From an uncultured Pseudomonadota bacterium (GTDB taxonomy: Bacteria > Desulfobacterota_B > Binatia > UBA9968), in the NCBI GenBank assembly GCA_946478635.1, contig CAMLCX010000025.1, positions 1 through 19,722 of the forward strand: a stretch of 19,722 nt of DNA. The letters are read 5' to 3'. The position numbers were made by a program, and so were the translations under genes. The notes below the pieces were generated by a model, which was not told where the DNA came from, searched no databases, and saw only the letters and a program-made list of their open reading frames with translations. How positions within the stretch are numbered: the stretch's first letter is position 1; each line of letters begins with the position of its first letter. Below, piece after piece: positions 13,824 to 19,722 of the stretch.

Positions 13824-15266
13824 ATGGCTACGACAAATCTACCGGCGACATTTTTCAACGATAATTTTGCCATTGGCACCGGAGACCTCGAAAAAATACT
13901 TGACGCCGCCTTAAGCAAGAAGGCTGATTACGCCGATCTTTATTTCGAATATCGGCGCAATGAAGCGGTTGGCCTCGAAGAGGGGATGGTGAAAAACTGT
14001 TCTCAGTCCACAGCCAATGGCGTCGGTGTGCGCGTGCTGGCGGATACCAAGACCGGTTATGCCTACACCGACGACATCACCATTGAGAACCTCGAGATTG
14101 CCGCGCGGACCGCGCGCTATATCGCGCAAAATCATTCCGGAACACCCGCGCTGATCGGCCAGCCGCATGTCCAAGCGCATGACCTTTACCCGGTAAAAAC
14201 CCCGGTCAACGACATCCCTCTGGAGAGCAAAGTCGAGCTGCTTTACGAGATCGACAAATTTACCCGCGCTCTGGACACTCGCGTCAAAAATGTTTTCGTG
14301 TCGCTTGGCAGCGAATACAAGGTTATCTATGTCGCCACATCACAGGGCGTCAGGGTGGGGGACATTCAACCGCTCACGCGTCTCAATGTCACTTGCATCG
14401 TCGAAGAGAACGGCAATCGTCAGATCGGCAGTTTTGGCGGCGGCGGCAGGGTCGAGTATGGCTTTTTTGTCGATAATGAGGACTGGCAGCGCTATGCCCG
14501 CGAAGCCGCGCGCCAGGCGATTCTCAATCTCGACGCTATCGACGCGCCGGCCGGCACAATGGATGTCGTGCTTGGGGCCGGCTGGCCGGGAATTTTACTG
14601 CACGAAGCGATCGGCCACGGCCTTGAGGGAGATTTCAATCGCAAAAAGACCTCGGCGTTTGCGGATCGCATCGGTCAAAAAGTTGCGTCGGAATTGTGCA
14701 CAGTCGTCGACGACGGCACGATTCCATCACGGCGCGGCTCAATCAATATCGACGATGAGGGCACACCAACGAATCGAACCGTGCTCATCGAAAAGGGGAT
14801 CCTCAAGGGCTACCTGCAAGACAAGCTCAACGCGGGCCTGATGAAAATGCCGCTAACCGGCAACGGGAGGCGGGAGAGCTACGCGTATATTCCCATGCCG
14901 CGCATGACCAATACGTTCATGCTCGCCGGCGAATCAGCGCCGGAAGACATCATTCGTTCGGTGAAACAAGGCCTTTACGCGGTTTCATTCGGTGGTGGCC
15001 AGGTGGATATTACAAGCGGAAAGTTCGTATTTTCGGCCAGTGAAGCCTATTTGATTGAAGACGGCAAGGTTACCCGGCCGGTCAAAGGAGCGACGTTGAT
15101 CGGCAACGGCCCTGATGTTTTGACGCGTGTCACGATGGTCGGATCGGATCTGAAGCTCGATGAAGGAGTCGGCACCTGCGGCAAAGATGGCCAATCGGTG
15201 CCCGTCGGCGTCGGGCTGCCGACGATCAAGATCGACGGCCTCACGGTGGGCGGGACGAAGACTTAA
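13824..15266 (+). CDS. tldD: Metalloprotease TldD
   Basis: A 480-residue subunit of the TldD/TldE peptidase. The zinc motif HEAIGHGLEGD is at residues 260-270 (HExxxH: His260, Glu261, His265). The C-terminal segment VGTCGKDGQSVPVG carries the other conserved cysteine. In E. coli TldD-TldE is a heterodimer that degrades unfolded peptides, matures microcin B17 and acts on CcdA. An ATG four codons earlier exists, but GGGAGGC falls between the two, so 13824 is the better start. tldE follows in the same direction after 110 bp that contain a palindromic repeat array. No peptide-antibiotic or toxin-antitoxin gene is evident nearby, which suggests a housekeeping role. Confidence 0.96.
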   Translation: MATTNLPATFFNDNFAIGTGDLEKILDAALSKKADYADLYFEYRRNEAVGLEEGMVKNCSQSTANGVGVRVLADTKTGYAYTDDITIENLEIAARTARYIAQNHSGTPALIGQPHVQAHDLYPVKTPVNDIPLESKVELLYEIDKFTRALDTRVKNVFVSLGSEYKVIYVATSQGVRVGDIQPLTRLNVTCIVEENGNRQIGSFGGGGRVEYGFFVDNEDWQRYAREAARQAILNLDAIDAPAGTMDVVLGAGWPGILLHEAIGHGLEGDFNRKKTSAFADRIGQKVASELCTVVDDGTIPSRRGSINIDDEGTPTNRTVLIEKGILKGYLQDKLNAGLMKMPLTGNGRRESYAYIPMPRMTNTFMLAGESAPEDIIRSVKQGLYAVSFGGGQVDITSGKFVFSASEAYLIEDGKVTRPVKGATLIGNGPDVLTRVTMVGSDLKLDEGVGTCGKDGQSVPVGVGLPTIKIDGLTVGGTKT

Positions 15267-15275
15267 CTAAGAATT

Positions 15276-15361
15276 GGGTTCAAGCTGTTCAAAAAGTTCA
15301 AATCGTTCAAACCGTTCCGAGACGTTTTGAAGGGCTTCAACGACTTGAACATTTTGAACCC
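15276..15361. repeat. Palindromic array of 9-nt repeats (GTTCAANNN inverted)
   Basis: Between tldD and tldE there are four 9-nt units (GTTCAAGCT, GTTCAAAAA, GTTCAAATC, GTTCAAACC) and a GTTCC. They are followed by the same unit in reverse orientation (TTGAAGGGC, TTCAACGAC, TTGAACATT, TTGAACCC). The whole 86 bp starts with GGGTTCAA and ends with TTGAACCC, so it folds as a long imperfect hairpin. It may be a dispersed intergenic element; a similar short piece (GATTGTTCAAGGATCAAAG) lies after tldE near 16752-16770. It would be transcribed with the tld genes and could affect the mRNA. Confidence 0.75.
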
Positions 15362-15376
15362 TTGATAGGGTGATTA

Positions 15377-16732
15377 ATGGAGCGACTGGAGTTAAGCCAG
15401 GAATTGGGCCAAGAGATTTTATCGATGGCGAAGGCCAAGGGCGCTTCGCAGGGCGACGTCGTCATGGCGGAAAGCGAATCGTTTTTTGTCACCGTGCGCA
15501 TGAGCGAGGTCGAGAAGATCAGCCAGGCGGGCGAAAAGCGCCTTGGGTTGAGGCTTTTTTTCGGACACAGCTCCGCATCCGCGTCGACATCCGACATTTC
15601 GAAAAACGCCATCGAAAAATTGGTCGACGATACCGCAAGAATGGCCAAGGTGACTGCGCAAGACCCGCACGGTGGCTTGCCGGAAGCAAGCGTCCTTGCG
15701 CGAGAGTTGCCGCAGTTGGACTTGGTCGACGAATCGGCGCGCAGTGTCACCGTCGACGAACGGATTGACATTGCGTTGCAGACGGAGAAAGCGGCCTTGG
15801 GTTACGATTCACGCATTACCAATTCGGAAGGCGCTGAGTTTTCCAATCAACTCGGTCGGGTGCTGTACGCCAGCAGCCAGGGTTTTGCCGGCGAATATTC
15901 CGGCTCGACCTTCGGCTACTCCGTGTCGCCCGTAGCTTCCCACAATGGCTCCATGCAGCGCGATTATTGGTACTCGTCCAATCGGAAATTCGCGAAGCTC
16001 GAATCGCCGAGGAGCGTCGGCGACCGAGCGGCGCAGCGCGTTCTGCGGCGGCTCGGCGGGCGCAAGATTAAAACCTGCGAGGCGCCGATCGTTTTTGATC
16101 CGGAGATGGCCGCGTCGTTGCTGCGCAATTTGGCGTCGGCGTTGTCCGGATATTCACTCTACAAAGGCGCGTCGTTTTTGGCCGGAAAACTCGGGGAGCA
16201 AATCGGCTCGGATTGTCTGACCGTGATCGACGACGGCACGATTCCAGGCGCGCTCGGCTCGAAGCCCTTTGACGGCGAAGGATTGCCGGTGCGGAAGAAA
16301 ACCGTGGTCGAAAAGGGGCAACTCCAAAGCTACTTGCTCGATACCTATAGCGGCAAGAAATTGGGACTGGCTTCCACCGGCAACGCTTCGCGATCCGTCG
16401 GTGATCCGCCCGGCGTGGCGCCGGCGAACTTCTATCTCCTCCCCGGCAAAGATTCTCCCGAACGGATTATCGGCACGGTAAAAAATGGACTCTATGTCAC
16501 CGAGATGATCGGTTTCGGCGTCAACATGGTTACGGGCGACTATTCGCGCGGCGCCGCGGGCTTGTGGATTGAAAACGGCGAGCTAGCCTATCCGGTCGAA
16601 GAGATCACCATCGCCGGCAATCTGAAGGAAATGCTCCAGAACATCGAGTTGGTGGGGAACGATCTTGAAATGCGCGGGCGGATAGCGTCTCCGACGCTCA
16701 AGATTTCGCAGATGACCATCGCGGGCGATTAG
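15377..16732 (+). CDS. tldE: TldE (PmbA), partner of TldD
   Basis: A 451-residue TldD-fold protein without the HExxxH zinc site, as expected for TldE/PmbA, which forms the substrate chamber together with TldD. It shares VIDDGTIPGALGS (TldD: VVDDGTIPSRRGS), a later VEKGQLQSYLLDTYSGKKLG block, and ends with NDLEMRGRIASPTLKISQMTIAGD. The sequence GNASRSVGDPPGVAPANFYL is the family's conserved loop. The ATG is preceded by AGGGTG about 7 nt upstream. It is separated from tldD by the repeat array rather than overlapping it, so the two may not be strictly co-translated. An intrinsic terminator follows at 16772. Confidence 0.95.
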   Translation: MERLELSQELGQEILSMAKAKGASQGDVVMAESESFFVTVRMSEVEKISQAGEKRLGLRLFFGHSSASASTSDISKNAIEKLVDDTARMAKVTAQDPHGGLPEASVLARELPQLDLVDESARSVTVDERIDIALQTEKAALGYDSRITNSEGAEFSNQLGRVLYASSQGFAGEYSGSTFGYSVSPVASHNGSMQRDYWYSSNRKFAKLESPRSVGDRAAQRVLRRLGGRKIKTCEAPIVFDPEMAASLLRNLASALSGYSLYKGASFLAGKLGEQIGSDCLTVIDDGTIPGALGSKPFDGEGLPVRKKTVVEKGQLQSYLLDTYSGKKLGLASTGNASRSVGDPPGVAPANFYLLPGKDSPERIIGTVKNGLYVTEMIGFGVNMVTGDYSRGAAGLWIENGELAYPVEEITIAGNLKEMLQNIELVGNDLEMRGRIASPTLKISQMTIAGD

Positions 16733-16771
16733 AAATCGCAATCAACGGTTCGATTGTTCAAGGATCAAAGT

Positions 16772-16800
16772 AGGGCGGGTATCAAACCCGCCCTTGTTAT
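16772..16800 (+). terminator. Intrinsic terminator after tldE
   Basis: AGGGCGGGT (16772-16780) pairs perfectly with ACCCGCCCT (16786-16794) around the loop ATCAA, followed by TGTTATTT. It sits 39 nt after the tldE stop and just beyond the end of the convergent small gene. On the other strand no T-run follows, so it acts mainly on tldE transcripts. Confidence 0.8.
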
Positions 16801-17010
16801 TTAGAGAACCTGAAATCCTGCCTTTAGCGCCGCGCGCAAGAAGTCATCAATGTGCGATCGGCTCGGGTCGAAGTCGAGGACGGCAACGCTTCGCTCTAAA
16901 CTGAAATCGATTTTTCCGACGCCGGGAAGAGCTTGAAACGCTTCGCGAAGCTTCGGCAAATCTTCCGCTTTGAGCTCGGCGATCGAAAGGATGGCTGTCT
17001 TTGTTCTCAT
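16801..17010 (-). CDS. Small HMA-fold protein without metal-binding cysteines
   Basis: A 69-residue protein with the beta-alpha-beta-beta-alpha-beta pattern of heavy-metal-associated (HMA) domains: TKTAILSIAEL, helix LPKLREAFQAL, PGVGKIDFSLERSVAVLDFD, helix IDDFLRAALKAGFQVL. The segment PGV..idfs....v.v.fdp is characteristic. The CxxC that binds copper or other metals in loop 1 is absent, and the protein has no cysteine at all, so it is unlikely to be a classical metallochaperone. The start at 17010 has AAGGAG 7 nt upstream; an upstream in-frame extension lacks the fold and is rejected. It stands alone between tldE (convergent) and the hypothetical gene at 17242 (divergent). The fold call is moderately sure; function unknown. 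Confidence 0.7.
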   Translation of the reverse strand: MRTKTAILSIAELKAEDLPKLREAFQALPGVGKIDFSLERSVAVLDFDPSRSHIDDFLRAALKAGFQVL

Positions 17011-17241
17011 CAGGCGCTCCTTGTTTTTGAATTTGCCAAAACTTTCTTCGATTCGCAATTCACGCGTTCTTCGCAGGGATGGGTCGCGCAATTTGTTGAT
17101 CGCACGCCCCGCCCGGGGGCGGAAAATTTTCTTGACGCGCGCCAGCCAGTTATGTGACAGTGGATTTCACCGATCGGTGCGTGTCTGAACGGCTGCGCCG
17201 CATCCGATGATTGCAATCCAAAACAAATTTGAGGAGGGGGC

Positions 17242-17673
17242 ATGGCGTACGACATAGCGAAGCTTTTAAGCTTGTCGCAATCCGAGCTCGACACTCTTTT
17301 TACCAACAGTCCGGTGGGAGACATTCCGGACGGCGAGGCCGACGGCACGGCGATTGTCGCCCCCGGAACGCGGTTCAGCCCGACCATTGCCAAGTTTGTC
17401 AGTCATTTCGCTTGGCAGGGAAAGGTTTTCGATCGGCAAAAAGGCCTACTCAAGAATAGGATTCTGCCTTTCGGCCTCAACGCTATCATCGCGAAAGTTT
17501 ACAAAGGGCCCAGCTGGCTCGACGGCAAAGAGTGCATCGTTTTGGACTATTCCGACACCTCGACCCTCGCACAGTGGATACGCGACGAGATCCGCGAGAT
17601 CGAGCCGGGCTTCTACCTCGGGAAAGTTTATTGGGACAAGGCTCGTTTGATCGATTTTGCGCTGAAATTCTAG
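17242..17673 (+). CDS. Conserved hypothetical protein (143 aa)
   Basis: No named domain is recognised. The protein is soluble-looking, with a short N-terminal helix (IAKLLSLSQSELDTLFTNSP), a GxIPDGEADGTAIVAPGTRF turn-rich stretch, and a C-terminal half of beta strands rich in Trp/Tyr: KVYKGPSWLDGKECIVLDYS, then GFYLGKVYWDKARLIDFALK. There is no signal peptide, metal motif or membrane segment. Its pattern of invariant-looking Gly, Trp and Asp suggests a barrel that binds a small hydrophobic ligand, but that is only a guess. The strong GAGGAGGGGG ribosome-binding site supports the ATG. It precedes the cytochrome gene by 220 bp on the same strand; that gap shows no further gene and no obvious terminator. 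Confidence 0.8.
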   Translation: MAYDIAKLLSLSQSELDTLFTNSPVGDIPDGEADGTAIVAPGTRFSPTIAKFVSHFAWQGKVFDRQKGLLKNRILPFGLNAIIAKVYKGPSWLDGKECIVLDYSDTSTLAQWIRDEIREIEPGFYLGKVYWDKARLIDFALKF

Positions 17674-17893
17674 AGAACGAGCGAGCATGCGATTGATGAG
17701 TCAGGTTTGTCCGGCGATCGCCTCGCGGCATCTTTGCGCCGGTCGCCGCCCCTTCAAAGTGTTTTGATTGTGCTCCAACTGTTTTTCGCCGGATCTCCCG
17801 TACCCAGTCTCGACGTCTCGCTCGTCCGACGTCCGCCGCTGCCGCACGGCCCATCGGTTTCACTCGCTCGATGATTCATGAGGAGCAAGGCTT

Positions 17894-19396
17894 ATGTCGC
17901 CGATCCAGAAATTCATTCACCTCCTTGGACTTCTAAGCTTGATGTTGGCCGCGGTACTCGTGCTGGCGGGAGCGTGGTTGATCGGCCGATTCGGCGCCGA
18001 TACCGCGGTTGCGTACAATAACGATGTGGAACATTTTCAATACGGTTCGCTTGGCAGCGAACACGAGTTCGGCGTGCCGTATTGGATTTGGCGCGCGCTC
18101 CCGGAGCTGTTTCAAGACAGGCTGCCGGAGGGCGGCAAAGGATGGGAGTCCGTCGGCTTCGTTTTCGAGAAGGGCAAACAGCTTCCGGTCGGCATGTCGC
18201 AACGCCGTTATCTCGGCTTCGACGTTGTTTGGCTTAACTGTGCCTTTTGCCATGCCGGAACCGTTCGTGAGACTCCGCAGAGCGAACGGGCGGTGTACGC
18301 CGCGATGCCCGCCAATACTTTCGACTTTCGCGCCTTCATGAGGTTTCTCTTCGCGACCGGCGAAGATCGGCGGTTTACCCCTCAAGACATTTTGCGCCAG
18401 ATCAAAATCATTCGGCAGCGCGAGGGGCTCGGCGACTTGCCGCTTATCGATCGACTCGTTTTGCGCTTCTACGGTATTTATTACATGCGCGAGCGGATAC
18501 TCACACTGCGCGATCGGCTGAAGTTTATCGCCGAGCAACCCGAATGGGGTCCGGGACGAGTGGATACATTCAATCCGTTGAAAGCGTATTTTAATTTTCC
18601 GCCCGAGAAGCTTGCCAAGGAGGAGAGGATCGGCACGACGGATTTTCCATCGATCTGGAACCAGGGACAACGCGAAGTTTTGAAGATGAATTTGCATTGG
18701 GACGGTAACAATGTGTCGTTGGAAGAGCGCAATCGCAGCGCCGCCATGGGCACAGGAATCACTCCCCCTACCGGCGACCGAAAAAACTTGAAGCGTGTTG
18801 CCGATTGGCTGCGCAAGCTCGACGCGCCGGTCTATCCTTTCAAGATCGATAAGGATGTGGCCGCGCTGGGCGCGCCGGTTTACAAGAAATATTGCGCCGA
18901 ATGCCACGGCGCCGATGGCAAAGATTTTCGCGGCGAATACGTCGGCAAAGTCGTGCCGGTGGACGAAATCGGCACGGATCGACACCGGCTCGACTCCTAC
19001 ACGGTTGACGTCGCGGTCAATCAGAATCTGATCTTTGCGGGCTATGGGGACGAGCGGTTTAGCCATTTTCGCAAGACTTTCGGTTATGCCAACAGCCCGC
19101 TGGACGGCATCTGGTTACGCGCGCCCTATTTGCACAACGGTTCGGTGCCGACCCTGCGCGACTTGCTCGAACCGAGCGCGCAACGCCCCAAAACATTTTA
19201 TCGCGGTTACGATGTCTATGATCAGAAGAAGGTTGGTTTTGTTTCCGACGTTGCGGAGGAGAAAGACCGCAAGTATTTTCACTACAATACGGAAGAGCCG
19301 GGCAATTCCAACCAGGGCCATGAAGGAAAACACTACGGCACCGAATTGTCCGGCGCGGATAAAGATGCGTTGGTCGAATATCTCAAGACTTTCTAA
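17894..19396 (+). CDS. Di-haem c-type cytochrome, RoxA-like
   Basis: A 500-residue exported protein. Residues ~8-31 form a signal or membrane anchor. Two CxxCH haem sites are present: CAFCH (116-120) in LNCAFCHAGTV, and CAECH (334-338) in CAECHGADGKDF. Between them lie IWNQ and LHWDGNN (~254-272); near the C-terminus is GIWLRAPYLHNGSVPTLRDL (~405-424). This layout, with widely spaced haems, no peroxidase-type methionine loop evident and ~500-600 aa, fits the rubber oxygenase RoxA/RoxB-like branch of the MauG/di-haem peroxidase superfamily. Members include dioxygenases that cleave polyisoprene and many of unknown substrate. AGGAGCAAGGCTT precedes the ATG. A paralogue follows 38 bp downstream. 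The haem protein call is firm; the RoxA relation is moderate. Confidence 0.88.
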   Translation: MSPIQKFIHLLGLLSLMLAAVLVLAGAWLIGRFGADTAVAYNNDVEHFQYGSLGSEHEFGVPYWIWRALPELFQDRLPEGGKGWESVGFVFEKGKQLPVGMSQRRYLGFDVVWLNCAFCHAGTVRETPQSERAVYAAMPANTFDFRAFMRFLFATGEDRRFTPQDILRQIKIIRQREGLGDLPLIDRLVLRFYGIYYMRERILTLRDRLKFIAEQPEWGPGRVDTFNPLKAYFNFPPEKLAKEERIGTTDFPSIWNQGQREVLKMNLHWDGNNVSLEERNRSAAMGTGITPPTGDRKNLKRVADWLRKLDAPVYPFKIDKDVAALGAPVYKKYCAECHGADGKDFRGEYVGKVVPVDEIGTDRHRLDSYTVDVAVNQNLIFAGYGDERFSHFRKTFGYANSPLDGIWLRAPYLHNGSVPTLRDLLEPSAQRPKTFYRGYDVYDQKKVGFVSDVAEEKDRKYFHYNTEEPGNSNQGHEGKHYGTELSGADKDALVEYLKTF

Positions 19397-19434
19397 CACG
19401 CCTGTTCGCGCTGCGACTGATTGATGGAGGAACG

Positions 19435-19722
19435 ATGGCTGGCCCTAACCTAAAAAACTGGTTCAAAATGGGTTTGCTTCTAATCGTGCTGGGCGCGGTC
19501 GGCGGCGCCATCGGCTGGTACAAGTTTCTCCGCGAGGAGCCGCAGCCGGCGTGGGTAACGGCTACTCCGGACATGCGTTTCAAATACGGCTCCATCGGCG
19601 CCGAATACGATGCCGGCATTCCGTACTGGATTTTTTTCGTGCTGCCGCGCATGTTTCCGGAAAAATTGCCGGGCCCCGGCGGCTATGCCGCGTTGGGCGT
19701 GGCGTGGGAGCAAGGACAGGAG
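19435..19722 (+). CDS. Second RoxA-like cytochrome paralogue, 5' part only
   Basis: The frame starts at an ATG with GGAGG 7 nt upstream and stays open for 96 codons to the window edge. Residues 12-29 are a membrane segment. Residues 49-96 parallel the start of the mature first cytochrome: FKYGSIGAEYDAGIPYWIF here, FQYGSLGSEHEFGVPYWIW there, followed by similar VLPRMFPEKLPG/ALPELFQDRLPE and VAWEQGQE/FVFEKGKQ pieces. The haem motifs lie beyond the edge. The 38-bp spacing suggests one operon, probably from a tandem duplication. Confidence 0.85.
   Translation, partial: MAGPNLKNWFKMGLLLIVLGAVGGAIGWYKFLREEPQPAWVTATPDMRFKYGSIGAEYDAGIPYWIFFVLPRMFPEKLPGPGGYAALGVAWEQGQE

Noticed and set aside
15276..15361. 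CRISPR array
   Set aside because: Units are 9 nt long without unique spacers of 25-40 nt and they invert halfway, so this is not a CRISPR.
13824..16732. TldD/TldE as part of a microcin-like peptide cluster
   Set aside because: No precursor peptide, cyclodehydratase, radical-SAM enzyme or dedicated exporter lies nearby; the pair is common as housekeeping genes.
17108..17130. GC-rich hairpin (CCGCC-CGGG-GGCGG) followed by AAAATTTTCTT, as a terminator
   Set aside because: It lies between two divergent genes, where no transcript is expected to end; at most an operator-like structure.
17933..19066. 377-residue minus-strand frame
   Set aside because: It is the antisense of the haem c gene, whose two CxxCH sites are unambiguous on the plus strand.

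Overview
The window appears to come from an uncultured Gram-negative bacterium. The cell envelope is diderm in style (a lipoprotein, c-type cytochromes, exosortase-type surface protein sorting). The gene mix (IclR regulator, ETF:quinone-oxidoreductase-like Fe-S membrane protein, archaeal-type GAPDH homologue, decayed environmental amidohydrolase, RoxA-like cytochromes) is typical of soil or sediment deltaproteobacteria-like lineages. No rRNA, tRNA, CRISPR, insertion sequence or phage gene is visible, so the phylum cannot be fixed from this sequence.

Layout. 41-1668 (-): a membrane-anchored coiled-coil protein followed by an SH3b domain; the two look like one gene split by a frameshift. 1982-3376 (+): an MFS exporter with a palindrome just before its TTG start. 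3476-4309 (-): a secreted PEP-CTERM protein behind a near-consensus sigma-54 promoter. 4908-5268 (+): a wrecked amidohydrolase pseudogene. 5334-5900 (-): a double-SH3b lipoprotein. 6098-8578 (-): trpE, trpG and a free-standing archaeal-type threonyl-tRNA editing domain, preceded by a leader that carries a terminator immediately before trpE. 9103-12559 (+): an IclR regulator, an EMO/FadF-like ETF:quinone oxidoreductase candidate and a DUF192 protein. 12604-13671 (-): an archaeal-type (type II) GAPDH homologue. 13824-16732 (+): tldD and tldE, separated by a palindromic array of 9-nt repeats and ended by a terminator. 16801-17010 (-): a small cysteine-free HMA-fold protein. 17242-19722 (+): a conserved hypothetical protein and two tandem RoxA-like di-haem cytochromes, the second cut by the window edge.

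How the genes work together. TrpE and TrpG form anthranilate synthase and are translationally coupled; the tRNA-Thr editing domain is co-directional 10 nt downstream, with no other trp gene following. The Fe-S membrane protein probably passes electrons from acyl-CoA or similar dehydrogenases to quinone, perhaps under IclR control. TldD and TldE form a heterodimeric peptidase, but no peptide substrate is evident nearby. The tandem cytochromes are probably exported redox enzymes or oxygenases.

Most notable are the sigma-54 promoter of the PEP-CTERM gene, the editing domain in the trpEG operon with its terminator-bearing leader, the broken coiled-coil/SH3 gene, the pseudogene and the inverted 9-nt repeat array. 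I did not find a clearly new multi-gene system.
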